Of a stretch of DNA of 64,000 nt, positions 11,549 to 23,550 are shown piece after piece; positions within the stretch are counted from its first letter, which is position 1; the number at the start of each line of letters is the position of its first letter. The notes beneath the pieces were generated by a model. It made no database searches. It was given only the letters and a program-made list of their open reading frames with translations, and was not told where the DNA came from. The DNA comes from Yamagishiella unicocca. Lineage: Eukaryota; Chlorophyta; Chlorophyceae; Chlamydomonadales; Volvocaceae. The DNA lies in contig BDSL01000097.1 in NCBI GenBank assembly GCA_003116995.1, forward strand, positions 348,054-412,053. Reading direction: 5' to 3'. A program made the translations under genes and the position numbers.

Positions 11549-13586
11549 CTGTAGGGGGCAAATCGGGTGGGCGGAATGGGTTAGGCATGGGCTTTCATGC
11601 GCGGGAAGGCAACGGTTACAGGAAGCTAAGAGTGAATTGCTGTAGGTGGATTTTCGGGTTGTGCTGGATTGCAGGCAGGTCAAACTTTTTCGTTGGGAAG
11701 GTTGGAAGTACGGCGAAGGAGCGTGTGGCTCAGTGCAGTTGTATAGAGTTATAGTAGGGAACTACGCGATTTCGCTTATGTATAATTGTGTTGAAGGTGC
11801 ACTGTGGGATCCCTGTTATTATCGCGAGTGATAATTCTCCCCTTGCGCGTAAGGGCTCAAGCACTGTGTCGAGCCGTGCATTGCAAAAGTTCTCTGCACG
11901 ATAATAGGAGGCGCAAGAGAATACGCTTTGATTTTGGGGCATGGGAATGCGATGGAAACGGGCCACAAACTCCCACATTATGATTTGCTCATACCCGCAG
12001 GACGTAATATCCGTCTGCGGTCATACCAAACAGCACGCCTACCCGAATGCCTACCGCCTCTATGTTATTTGCGAATTTGATATACCCTTGCCACCGAAGG
12101 TCACACGCGCTGGGCCAAACCCACCATCGTGACTTTCCAGACGACCAGCCCGCTCCTCCTCGATGGATAACTTAGTAAAGCGTGTTAAGGCGCTTGTGTG
12201 TCCACCAAATGCAATGAGGCTGCGTGCCTGACCAGAATAATAATCGCTCCAACGGACTAATTAGCATATCCGATTGGGTAATTGCAAAGAACACTAAGAG
12301 TCAGTAATCAGTCCAATTTGGAAGCCAATATGCATGAACTTGCAGCCTTTGACGTGTGCGCGTAGCCAATTAGGAATGGCAACTGAACTTCACGGCTGGC
12401 TAGCGCCATACGTATGCTAACCACAATAAGTATGCCTGCCCTAAGACATACAAAGCTTGAAGTTACACCAGTATGCATCAGTACGCCACCTTCTGCGATG
12501 ACGCCAACCGTACGGCGTACAGCATTTGCAACTCCGAACTCCCTCTCTCCCCGGCTCCTGGCTAACGTTAGCAAATGAACTATAAGTACCTTCCTTGGTT
12601 AAATTAAGCAGAGCAAGTATTTTTGGTTGAAGGAAGGCATTGGGCATGTCAGCATGACAGACACGGTCAGACTTGGGCCGCGGGGCGCGCCTTTCCTGAT
12701 GTGGTGCAGCGCCTCGTGCGCAGCATCCGTGCGCACATTTGCAGTTGTGAGGAAACAACCCCGCGCTTTAATGGTGTTCCATTTAAGAGGTACCGGTATT
12801 GCATTGTGTTCGTTGAACTCTGGGGGGAGCACATAGCCCCGTGCCTAACCGTGGACCGTGTTGGTCGCCGCCGGGAGGGGTTTGAGTTGAATCAGCTACG
12901 TGTATGTTTATGGGGTTGTAAAATTGAATGGTGTTGAAAGGAGGTAACGCAAGTTTAGGAAGGAGTTTGTTTCTGGGTGACGCCGTGCTCCACGCCGTGT
13001 ATCCGTGCCTGTGTATGTTGCTCCGCCAGTGACCTGCCTTGAACTGGCATTAGTGCATATTTTCATGTCATTTTGGCGTTTCCGTTTCATGCTTCCGTAG
13101 TGGACCCGGACACGTTGGTGCGGCCGCTCGTGTATGCGTTTGAGGCGAGGTATGGCTATGTCTAGGGAAGGTTGACGAGTAGTGCAATCTATTTTGGGTA
13201 TCCCACGTTGCGGGTTGAAGGCCACTTCAGCGGCGAAGCCACCAGCAGACCAGCTGAGAGCTGACCCGCCTCCCAAGTACGGCTGAAATCGCAATCTCCA
13301 GGTTACGCTACTATACACCATTTGCACCATGCCTGAAAGGATATACACATGGAGTTATTAGTTACACAGGCCCACGCCATGTGCGAATGCCGCGATCGAC
13401 GTCGTCGTCAACGTCCACTTTACTGACGCGAACCTTCATGGCATTGTAGCCGTTGGGCCTTTGCCTTGCTGAGTGAGCAGATTATTTCTTGGCATTTTAA
13501 GGACCTTAGTTGCGCGTCATTTGTGCGACTGGGCTTCTGTGAACTCAATTTGGCGGTCTTCGTTGCCTGCGGGGGCCAACGGAAGG
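11549..13586. other. Intergenic region between ABCA and PEX3, divergent promoters
   Basis: The two flanking genes point away from each other, so both promoters and the unseen first ABCA exon should lie here. GC drops compared with the genes. A 21-base duplication containing GGATTTGGGTCGAAC sits slightly upstream at 11127-11175, in an ABCA intron. No further open frame has convincing splice sites or protein character. Confidence 0.5.
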
Positions 13587-16500
13587 ATGGAGTTCCTACG
13601 CAGGTGTGAGCTTAAGGCTCAAACGATTCTGAACCGCGACTCTGGAGCAAGGTGGCATTCACTAAATACGTGCCGTGCGAAATGCAGACGAAAGCGTTTG
13701 CTTCTCGGCGTCGCAGCCGGAGCTGCGGGAGCTGTGGCAGCCTATTACTGGTGCGTTCTACTGCGTTGCGGAGATTTCTTGTGTGCGCATCTAGCCAGCG
13801 TTGCCCACGAAAGCCGGAAGCGCCAGTAGGCCAACTGACGTGAGCTGGAATGCTAGGCTAGCCTGAAACGCCTTCCTGCACCTGAGACTGGTTTGGAATG
13901 ATGTTGATAAAGACGTTTTTGCGACCCGGTGTCAACGCTTGCTTGTGATCCTGCTGACGCGTGACAGAACGTCATCATAAGTTCGCGATATCGCTCTCCC
14001 CTCCACCCCTTCTACTGTCCACCAATGATTCCTGTGTTAGGCAAACTGCGCATCCCACGCTATGCTATTTTGGGCTGCCATGCCACGTTTCCATGCGTGT
14101 TTCAGAGGGTTGAAGCACCAGTTATGCTCCTCTGCTGCACATGGACTCACTCATCCTTCCAGTGCGTCGTTCGTAGAAACCTAGCGTGCGATTTCGTAGA
14201 AACTATGCTTGTGCTTTAAGGCCTTAGTGACTCGTGTGCACCGGTGGGGGGTTGGCGCGGTTTCCCACCCCGCGCCGTACACGAGGAAGGGAAGGGCTTG
14301 CACGCTTGGCTGCGTGCAGCAACAGGTCTATCGGACATTTTGGTAGCACCACACGCAGAATCCACGTCGACCCAAAGCCGCAACAGGGCGCGGATGACAG
14401 TAGGCTTTCTGGTTGCCTGCGGTCTGCTTACCCTGCCCTGCCCATCCACCGACCCAGGTGGACCGGATACACCAACACCAAGATGCAGCAGCAGAGAAGG
14501 TGCGTCGACGCGGGTTGTGGGCAAAAGCACGCACTCTCAAGAGAAACGTGAGGCGCGTCAGTTTCCTAGCGCCCCACCGGTGGGGGATGGACATAGCGTC
14601 CCCTTGAAAACAAACAGACACGGCCCCCTCGTCTCCTTCCAGTAGCTTAACCCACTGTCCCAATCACCAACGTGTCGACAGCGTTGAAATGGAGCTCACC
14701 GCCATTCTCCGGGGAGCTGCGCTACACCGCGGCGACGGCGCCGCCGTTGGGGAAGTTGCCGATGGCGGCGACACTGCTGGCGAAGCCGATGACTGCGGCT
14801 CGCCCGACCTTGACGAGTCGCTAGATAGCCACTTTAACTACATACAGAGGGTTTCGGCGCCGCAGGTATGGCATTCGGGCGGAGTTTATGCCTCAGATGG
14901 ATGGTTGAAAATGGACAGATGGAGCCCCCGATGCCGCCTACTTGAGCTCCTTTGGCACACGGCGGCGAGTTGTCCCGTTGTGCATCTGCCAACCATGCGC
15001 GCGCCTGATCCATTCATGGATGTTGGCCTGCCGACAGACCGCTCACTTACGCCCGCGCGGCCAAACTGCGCGACACCTCCCTCGCTGCGCAGGAGCTGTC
15101 AAATCTGCTGCCCCGGATACAGGCGGCTCTGTTTGAGGTGGGAGCTTGGTGGGCGGGCGATCGGGGCGACCCAAGGGGCGGATCTGGGTTGGCAGGGAGG
15201 GTAATGTTGACGAGGAGGGTGAAGCATCTGGGTTGGCAGGGAGGGCGACGCCGACGAGGAGGGCGAGGCGTAAGAGGCGGACATGCAGCTGTCCCCGGCT
15301 TGCGTAGAATTGCTAGCACTCAGGCGGTTCACACGGCCGCCGGCTTTGTGTCCGCGGCGTCCCGCGACCCTGCCGTTTCCTGGCACCCTAACAAACGCAC
15401 GTGCCCCGGGGTGGCCCTCATGCCGCCCTTGCAGTTGACAGACGTGTCTCTAGTGAAGCAGCAGCAGCCGGCGGGCGGGGGTGGCGGGGTGCAGGAACAG
15501 CTCCGACTGCTGGCGCGCCTCTGCTTTGGCCGCACCGTGGCGGCGGCCTTTCTCCTGCCGCTGATGGATCTCTGCGTGCGAACCAAGTTGAACATCATTG
15601 GTGAGCGGAAATCTGAAGGGAGGGAAGGTGGGGAAAATGCGGCCTGGGTTGTTGGGTTGGTACCTGGCCACGATCCGTGGACGGAGCAGCGGCGCCCAAG
15701 CGGCGGTTGGGAGCTTTCCAGCCCTATGCCCGCTTGCCCTGGTTGGGTCACGTCTCATGCTGTTCGACGAAGTATGTAGAGGAGCATTCCTACCTTTCCG
15801 CTCCTGGTGCCCGCAACCCCTTCCCGCCTGGCGGCAGGTCGGCACCTGTTCCTCCAGGAGAAGTTCTCCAAGCTGCGCCAGCCAGCGGCGCCGGCTGCCC
15901 GCATGCGCCTGCCGCCGCGCCTTACAGCGGCGGCAGCGGAGACGTTCCTGGCGTGTGAGCAGCTGGCGGAGCGGGGATGCTCGTGGCTAGTGGAGCAGGT
16001 GCGGCCGGGTGGGGGGAGGGTGATCGGCTGCTGCTGCCGTGGCCCCCGCAAACAATGCGGTTGTTCTTCACGTCACATGGATCACGTGACCTTGCTACAA
16101 TGAGCTGGCGACGAGCGTCGTCAACGGCACCCTACGAAACCCAACACCTAGCACTCGCTGCTCGTCGACGCATATGGTGGCGTGGTCACCGTCTTGCTTC
16201 TCCTCCCTCCCCCCGCCAGGCCATGTCTGCAGCCGACCGAGTGCTGGAGGACACGCCCATGGACACCAGCGTGACTCCGGAGCAGCTAGCGGACATGGTT
16301 CAGGTGGGTTCGTGTTGGATGCAGGGTCAGAGACGCATCTGGTGCAACGCTACCCAGTCGCCAGGGGGCATCGTTGGGTCGTACCTCAACATGCGCGCAG
16401 CCCGCAGAATACGTACCGTCCGCACACAGAAACGTCTTGTCATCTGGCCAGCTACCCTCGATTCCGCCGGCTTCATCCCCTCCGCCTCCCTCCGGTCTCC

Positions 16501-17228
16501 ACACAGGCCGTGGCCACATCCTTAGGGCACGCGGTTACCGCCGCCGCCGCGACCTCCCCCACCGGCTGCGCCTGGGTGGACATTGTGGTGGGGCCAAACG
16601 CAGCGGCGGCGGTCGGCGTGGATGCCGCCGCTGCATCGGGTAGCGCAGAGGCGTACCGCCGGGCGCTCGCGAACGCGGCCATGGTTGAGGAGCTTGAATC
16701 GGAGCTGCGGCGCGTGCTGTGCAACTACCGATTCGGGTGAGGCAGTCGGGGTGCCTGTGTGATACTGGATGGAAGCGGGTAGGTGGGTGTGAAGCGTGTG
16801 TGGGGTTGTCATAGTCGAGATGTAGGGCACGCGGGGTGTCTTGTGTGGTGATAGGCGGAGCTGCGCCTTCACTCAAAGCGATAGGTGGAGTGACCTTGAT
16901 AGGCGGCGTGACCTGACACTGATAGGCGGAGTGGCCTTCACTCGAAGCGAGGTGATGGTAAACAGTTTAGATCATCGCCACGTGCGGTAGCGGCTCGTGG
17001 ACGCGACATGGAGGCACTGCCGAGGTGCATCCTCCAGCCAAGCCAACCCTCACTACAGTTGTTTTGATCACTACAGTTGTCTTGATCACTGCAGTTGTTT
17101 TCACCACCCGCGGGCCTCCCTTTGGCATCCCCACCGGCGCTGTTTCCTGCAGGGAAGCGCTGCATGCCGCCGTGGGCCAGTGCCTCTGCACCTGCGCCGC
17201 GCACATCCATGCAACCTTCATCTCCCAA

Positions 17229-17259
<31 letters not shown>

Positions 17260-17744
17260 TCCAGCCCCAGCCTTCTGCGCAGCCCCCTCCAGCCCAGTGC
17301 CCGGCGGAGCAGCAGCGCGTGGTGTCGCCCTTCAGCACCGCGTCTAGGACCGGCCTCGCACCGACCGCAAGTGAAGGGCTAGACGCATCGGACGCCCCGC
17401 CTTCACCCCAACCAGCGGCGGCCTCCGGCGACGACGCACACGGTCGCTCGCCATTACACGAGGCACAGCCGTCGGAGGTTGCTGAAGCAGCGGCGGCTGC
17501 CGCCGCGGCCCCCTCCTCTCCGCAGCCGCGGCCGAACGGCAGCGGAGGCGGTGCAAGAGCGTCGCTGGCTGCTGCTGCGGTGGCCGCGATGCAGCCGCGG
17601 CCGTTGGCGCGCTGCCTGCGGGCGGTGCAAGGCGCCTGCGAGCCGCTCTTCGTGGACGCGCGCGAGGTTTCGGCACGGATTGCCTGCATGCCGCCGGTTA
17701 TGTCGTTGTGCGCGGTCGCGTTTGCAGCGCCCCTGGAGCTGTGA
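13587..17744 (+). CDS. PEX3: PEX3, peroxisomal membrane protein biogenesis factor, 9 exons
   Basis: PEX3 sits in the peroxisomal membrane and docks PEX19 to insert other membrane proteins. Exons 13587-13750, 14458-14499, 14682-14865, 15093-15137, 15435-15600, 15838-15998, 16220-16303, 16507-16736, 17153-17744 keep phase and give 555 residues. Family features, recognised from memory: a basic stretch followed by one Gly/Ala-rich helix (RRKRLLLGVAAGAAG, about residues 35-54); the HFNYIQ segment; the ELSNLLPRIQAALF segment; and LARLCFGRTVAAAFLLPLMD then RTKLNIIGRHLFLQEKF, which matches the conserved FTR...VQLNILGRHLY core. The final exon carries an Ala/Pro/Gln/Ser-rich insertion (about residues 385-500) absent from animal and plant homologues, explaining the length above the usual ~370-380. 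The start ATG is the first in frame after the polymorphic GCCAACGGAAGG stretch; the frame is open further upstream (ATG at 13473), so the start is uncertain. The two small 5' exons are the least certain. Confidence 0.85.
15181..15268. repeat. 44-bp direct duplication in a PEX3 intron
   Basis: Two copies share ATCTGGGTTGGCAGGGAGGG followed by a GACGAGGAGGG tract. They lie in the intron after PEX3 exon 15093-15137 and contribute to an open frame there that is not coding. Confidence 0.8.
16853..16957. repeat. Irregular repeat around GATAGGCGGAGTG in the last PEX3 intron
   Basis: Four imperfect copies of a GATAGGYGGMGTGACCTT core, two followed by CACTCRAAGCGA, lie between PEX3 exons 16507-16736 and 17153-17744. 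A second repeat, three copies of an 18-base unit with CTACAGTTGTTTTGATC, follows at 17045-17101 in the same intron. Confidence 0.75.
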
Positions 17745-19214
17745 CAGCCGCGCGTGGCCGTGGTGGCAGGTGTGGAAGTATTGTGGGGAGGGCGAAAAGG
17801 GCAAGTGCGGTGGTGGCGGTGCGCGCCTGTAAGTACGTAAAGCGAAGATGGACTGAGCGAAGATGGTGGAACTGATCGAGCGGCGAATCGTTTCGTACGG
17901 GTCGTACGGCCGTTGAGGCACGTTCGTGCGCTGTCGAAATTTGCGCAAATAAGGGCCGGCGCGGGCGCGCATCTAGCCCACCCTAGCGGGGCGCGCACCA
18001 GCCGCCGGCCATCATCATCATCTCGGTGACCCGAGACGTTGCGGGCTGGCAGCGTCTTAATATCGTGCTACGGTTGTTGTGCGGACAATGCGGCTCATTG
18101 GTTCGTTTTTTGTGCTTCGTGTTAACCAAGGGCGTTGGAGTGAACGGCCGCCAGCCAGCTTTCACGACCCAGAGCCGCAGTGCTGGTGGTGTTCGTTGTG
18201 GGTGCTGGTGCGGGGGGCCGACGCCGTTCTATCACTGTGACGGCGCATTTCCAAATCGTGGGCTCATGCAGCTCCACGTCTGTTATCTCAAACTGCTGCC
18301 GTTGGGGTGGAGGTTATGTTGTGTTTTAAGTAACGAGCTGGTGGTTGGAGACCTGCTGAGCGGGGAGGTTTGTTTTTTGCGTACGGTCCGGCAGCGCCGT
18401 TGGCGTGGGCGAGTTGCAGGAGTGCTGTGCTGTGTCACAACGAGACGCCGGAAGCTTTGGAGGCTTGGTCGTCGCGAGATGGGGTTCGGGGGAACATGCG
18501 TGAGTCTCGATAGGCAAGAATCATGACGACGTTGAGCTGATGCGGCGGAGAATCCAAGGGCAGCTACTTGACCTCCCATAACATCGCCTTAGTTCTGCTG
18601 ACGCGTGCCGCTCGTTAGAGATTCCCGATATGGACCCCTCTCCTCCGCAGCGTTGCGGCACCAGAGCGGCAGCCAGCGCCGTACGCCCCCCACCCCCGGG
18701 GGAAGCCCATGTACACAATAAGCGGGTCGCCACGGCTCCCGCGCATTACCGGGAACTCTGGGCGCGTCCTTGACTCCAGGGAACGCCCAAACAAGTTGCG
18801 AGATTGGATCGTGACTATTACCTCATTGCAGGCGCTGCTTCCTGAGGCAAGTGGCCGGATTGTGGATTTGGAACGGAACTGCAATAATGTAACATCAAGA
18901 ATCCTGAAGTAAAGCCCTTCTGCCGCCTCTTACAGCATGAATCGGGCCAGGTGCACACGCCAGTGCGCATGTCGCCACCACCGCCCGCTCCAGCGCTGCA
19001 GGGTGATACCGCCCGTCCTGCTCTTGGCGCATCAGCAACCCCACCGTTTGCCTACGCACCAACCGGACCACCAAATCCAAACATAAACCACCACCTTCCG
19101 AAAACCACTGCCAGGCGTACGTAGGTGAGGTGCAGCAAACTGCTGCCCACCCTCCATTTCCGCCTCACCACCAAAACGACCCCCGTCTCCCCAGTAGGCC
19201 ACCTGTGCCTTCCC
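17745..19214. other. Intergenic region between two convergent genes
   Basis: It lies between the 3' ends of PEX3 (+) and the coiled-coil gene (-). Open frames such as 18026-18526 and 18709-18912 have no convincing splice context or family. TTACA at 18930-18934 is a TGTAA signal on the minus strand, about 280 bases beyond the stop of the minus-strand gene. Confidence 0.5.
17828..17832 (+). terminator. Candidate TGTAA polyadenylation signal of PEX3
   Basis: TGTAA occurs 84 bases after the PEX3 stop. TGTAA is the common volvocine polyadenylation signal. The position is plausible; cleavage was not observed. Confidence 0.5.
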
Positions 19215-21701
19215 TCAGCCGCCAGTTGGCGGCTCCGACGGTTCCGTCGCCGGGGACGACACCTCGCTTGCGTCGAGTAACCCCGACCCCAGCCGCGCCC
19301 CCGACTCCGTCCGCCAGCTCCCTCCGGGCCCTGCGCCCGGCTCCGTCGGCGCCGCGCTCGTCGCCGCCGCCTGCGCCGGCCCAGAAGCCCTCCTCTGCAT
19401 GCTGAGCGAGGCGAAAGCCGCTACTGCCGAAGTGACTGCGGTGGTGCTGGGCGTTGGCGTCAGGTTGTCCATGCCGCCTAGCTCCTGCTCCAGGAAGGCC
19501 TCGTCCTGGGGTGGCGGAATGAGGCGGCGCGAGGGGGTTAACCGGTTAAGGGGAGGTAGGGAGTTAGCGAGGAATGTTGTAGGAACGACACTGGAGGAAA
19601 AGAGGAAGGGGAGGTGTGCATGTGTGGGGGGGTCGTGGCAGTAAATCGGCTCGGCGAAACAACGCCACGCACCTCCTTTGTCAATGGACCGATCCTGAGC
19701 GCTTTGATTTTGGTGCTGAGCGGCTTGATGCCCCAGCGCTCCTCCTCCGCCAGCAGCTCATTCAGCTTGGCGTTGGAGGCCCGCAGCTGCTGCACCAGGC
19801 TCCGCATGCGGGCCTGCTCGGCGCTGCAGAGGCCAACAGAGACCCGGGGGAGGAAACAAGAGGTGAAGGGTCCGGTGCATCGAGAAGGGAGAGAGCGAGT
19901 GCGACTGGAGTATGAGGAAGCATACGCGGTTGATAATGGCCGAACGGATGGCGCCCGCTTGGAATGGTAAGCGTGCCGGGATCCCCACCTCACGCTCCTA
20001 CCACTCATTTATCCGTCTGCTATCGACGGCCATCTATAACCCTCAAAGCGAACTCTCAGCTCGCTATCCGCCGAGTTCAACAATACGCCTCCGCGCGCCC
20101 CGCCGGCGCCCGTCCAAGACCCTTTCCTCCTACGTTTCACTTCTCTCTCTCTCTCTGTGCCGACCCACGGGTCTCCTCCCAACCCCGACGCTGCTGAAGC
20201 TGACAGTGACGCTTACAGTGCCTCTCGCAGATCCTTCTCCGCTGTGAGCTTCTTCTTCTCCGCGCGTGCAGCCCGGTCACGCAGCTCCTGGAGCCGCGAC
20301 AGCGCAGAGGCGCGGAAGGCCAGGTCCTCTGCACGCAGTGGTTGGGGTCGGGGCAGAGTCCAAACGGGTTACCACAACTGACGCCACTTCCATGGAGGAG
20401 CTGGTGCCGGTTGTGGCCCGGCTAGGCCAGGCGGCCGCAGCACCCCCACGACGACGCAACGACCCACCAGACAGCACTTGGCCGCGGACCTCCGCCGTCG
20501 CCTTCTCCCGAGCCAGCTCGTTTCGCGCCATAGCGTAGCGCATCTCGACGTTCTCCTGGCGGCGGCCGGGCAGGTGGGGTTCAGTGAGGGCGGGGCAGGG
20601 ACGTGGCACGGCATGGCACAGGGCAGGGGCAGCAACCAGAACGACGGCGGTGACCCACGATGCCCGGCACTAGGGGCCCGTAGGATAGCTGCGTTGGGAG
20701 ACGCAGGGGAAGAAGCGCACGTCCACTGACCCTCACGTCCATTGACACTCACGTCCACTGATACCCATGTCCACTGATACCCAAGTCCACTGATACCCAT
20801 GTCCACTGGCGCAGGGCCCCCTCTGGCCACTGGTCCTCATCGCCGCCTGCTGCGGTCGGTTCCCACACTCGCTAAGGGCTAAGGGCACCGCCTGCTGCGG
20901 TCGGTTCCCACACTCGGCAAGGGCTCGGCAAGGGCTAATGCTTGAGGCTCTCCCCCCCCCCGCTAGCTGCCGCCTCGCGCCCACCTGCGCGCTGCGAACA
21001 CCCTCGTTCAGCGCCCGGTCGAACTCCGCCTGGATGCGGCTGAGCAGCGGGGCGTAGGTGGAGAAGCCGGACACGAAGGCGGCCAGGACCTGGGGGCGGG
21101 GTCGGGGCCGGGGCCGGGGCAGGGAGGAGCGGTGCAATAGCGTCAGCAGGGAGGGCAAGGGGGCGCTCGGTCGGATGTCAGCAACATGAGGCTACGACGG
21201 GGCGAGCGCGGCATCCCATGCCCTCCCCTCACCTGCTCCTTCTTGGGCTATCCCACCCGCCCCGCTCACCCACGACGGCACTGTATCCGATCCCTTGCGT
21301 CCACGCATCGCCCCAAGCCGTCCCTGTCCCTGCCCTCGTTCTTGCCACCGCCCACTGCAAACCCTTGCCCCCATACCGCTCAGCACCTACCCCATCCTCG
21401 CCCGCTCCGCCCTCCGCCCTATCGTTGCCCCGGCCTTTCTCCCCACCCTTGCCCGCCCCGCGTCAGGTTTTCCTCGCATCCAGGGTCTTCCCCGAAGCTC
21501 CGCGCCAGGCTCCACCCTCCCGCCGCTCACCTGCCGGTGCCCGTCCAGAGACAAGTTGGCCGACAGCTTGGGGTCACGGTCCCGGGCGCACCCCAGGGGC
21601 CCCACGCTGGCCGCCTTGTCGTTTGCTCTCAACCGGTCCACTAGGATGGCCTCCAACTCCTGGAGCAGCTTGGGCGGCCGACTGGCCACGCGGGGGAAGA
21701 C
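19215..21701 (-). CDS. Coiled-coil protein resembling the TSNAXIP1 N-terminal family, 5' end unresolved
   Basis: Six exons keep phase: 21701-21531, 21089-20985, 20555-20468, 20328-20217, 19823-19673, 19505-19215 (stop). They encode 271 residues. The first two exons form a helical region (KLLQELEAILVDRLRAN, then FVSGFSTYAPLLSRIQAEFD). The pattern of a short helix followed by F-x-x-F-x-x-Y-x-P-L-L-x-x-I-x-x-E-(Y/F) recalls the N-terminal domain of translin-associated factor X-interacting protein 1, a family linked to cilia and sperm. The middle exons are strongly charged coiled coil (LQELRDRAARAEKKKLTAEK; LVQQLRASNAKLNELLAEEE). The last exon is Thr/Ser/Pro-rich and probably disordered. The first exon shown begins at an acceptor, so upstream coding exons must exist between 21,702 and 22,900. 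The family assignment rests on a remembered pattern. Confidence 0.62.
20716..20820. repeat. 16-bp tandem repeat in an intron
   Basis: GTCCACTGATACCCAT-type units repeat about six times within the intron between exons 21089-20985 and 20555-20468. A separate ~26-base duplication containing TGCGGTCGGTTCCCACACTC follows at 20845-20930. Confidence 0.8.
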
Positions 21702-22652
21702 CTGACGGCGCGGCCGGGAGGAGGGGAGGCAGGCGGGGAGGGGGATGCCAGGTTGTGCGGGGCGGGGCGGGCGAGATGCCGTAAGCCACTTGTGCACGGG
21801 TGCCCCAGGTTCGCTAGCCTTTGCTGAATGCCGTTGATCCGTGCGAGTGGTCTGATCCGGGAGTAGTGAGCGGGAGTTGGGGCTTGCTGGGCAGGTCCGC
21901 TTTCTTCTTCCTGAGTACTCCTTCCCGCCCACTACCCGTTACATCTCTGCGGACCCATTACAAGCGCTGCCTCGCCCTTACTCGAGGCTGGGTATGGTTC
22001 TCATGGGGCGCAGCTTCAGTTGCCGATTGTGACCACCCACCCACCTCCTACACTTCATCGTGAAGGGCCCAGCGAACGCAACGAATGCTGGAGTTGCATC
22101 ACGCACGGGGACGGCAACGGCAAAACGGACGCATATGCCGGGCACACAGTGCTGTGCACCTCCCACTGCCGCGCCCACTCGGGATCCCAAGCTCAGCTTT
22201 TCACGCCTTTCCCCAGGACAACACACCAGGACGCCCGGGGTATGCCGCTGCCTCCCTCCGTCCTAGCAGCACAGGTTTACTGCATGTCTGGTACTCCAGT
22301 GGGATGGGCGCTCCTTGCTGGCTGGACCCATATCATGTTTTAGGAGAGTGACGCCAGGCGCGGGATCGCAGCGCCGCTCCTGCTTCACCCTCATTCCTTG
22401 ATAGCTCTGCATCCTCCGCTGGCGCCATCGCCGCCAGCCAGTCATCATGCTTTCGTCGTTGTCGCAGACGCTTCTGTGGAAGATCAAATTGCTGCTGCCG
22501 CGAGATGCGTATGGCTCAAGCCTGGCAGGTGGTGGTGCCGATCTGTTGTCCCATCGCACTGCTCCCACTGCAGGTTGACAAACGCGTAGTTCTCCCCCGT
22601 CCCACCCACATGCGCCTTGCCTTCCCACCCCAGCCGTCTTCGATGAAAGTAC

Positions 22653-22889
22653 CTCGAGGAAGCCTGGGTCATTGGCACTCTGTGTAATCATGTCGGTCCC
22701 CGTCCGGGAGTTGGAGAACTTGCTCGCAAGCGCGTCCTTGATTGCCACTTGCGTTTCAGCGGCAGCATGTGCAAAGATGCGCACATCGTTGCGCTGCCAT
22801 TGCAGTTCATGATGTAGCGACCTGGTGCGTGTGCATGGAACCCAGGGTTCAGCAACGTGTACAGTCTTCACCTCCACAGAAGAAATCAT
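22653..22889 (-). CDS. Possible 5' exon of the TSNAXIP1-like gene
   Basis: A 79-codon frame starts at an ATG at 22889 and reaches a donor GTACTT just below 22653. Its second half (VAIKDALASKFSNSRTG, then TQSANDPGFLE) looks like protein. Another coding-like piece, rich in Arg/Lys and acidic residues (QQFDLPQKRLRQRRK), lies on the same strand near 22350-22500 after a GCGGCAG acceptor. I could not link these pieces to the exon at 21701 in phase, so both are offered as hints only. Confidence 0.3.
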
Positions 22890-23550
22890 TTACTTACGGA
22901 ACTGGTGCTTCATCCGGGACTGGGCCCTCCAGATACGTTGCGGTGACGACTCCACCGCGCGACATTTGTGCTAGCTGCGCCAAGCCTCACGTCTCACACT
23001 GCTCTATACATAGATAAAATATCATTTTTAGATCACGTCTATCTGTTGCCTCGCGGCATCGTGACTTGGGGATGTAGGTAGGCGGGGCGAGGGTCGCTTG
23101 GTAAGGACAACCGCAACCTGACGCTATCCGTTGAACTAAGAGAAACGTAATGAATTGATGTAGAGTATCAGCGCGTCTTTGTGTTTGCCTACACACTCTA
23201 AGCGCAAGTGCTCGACCTTGTAGAAATGAGCGTACGTTGCAGTGGGAGTCCTCAAAGGTTCTTTTGGAACACGTAAAGCTATACGGTGTATGGAAACGCA
23301 ATGGTGACTTGCCAAGATGGGTACAAGTGGGTTCTGGATTCCACCGCGGGCTTCGTCGTCGTCAGAGCGGCGCCGCGAGCAAACCGCGTGAATCTACGAG
23401 CATTACAACATAACCCGTATATATAATTATATACCTTGTACGCTTCCCACAGCACAAGGCCTTCCCACAACCCTCATTTTGCTGTCGACAGCTGCACATA
23501 GTCTCTCACACATCGTTGTCGCATCCTCACGCATATCACTTGCAAGGACG
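22890..23550. promoter_or_regulatory. Divergent promoter region of HYLS1 and the minus-strand gene
   Basis: The HYLS1 start (23551, +) faces away from the minus-strand coiled-coil gene, so this AT-richer stretch should serve both. A TATA-like run at 23418-23433 contains the 14-base perfect palindrome TATATAATTATATA, about 120 bases upstream of the HYLS1 ATG. No other regulatory motif was recognised. Confidence 0.45.
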
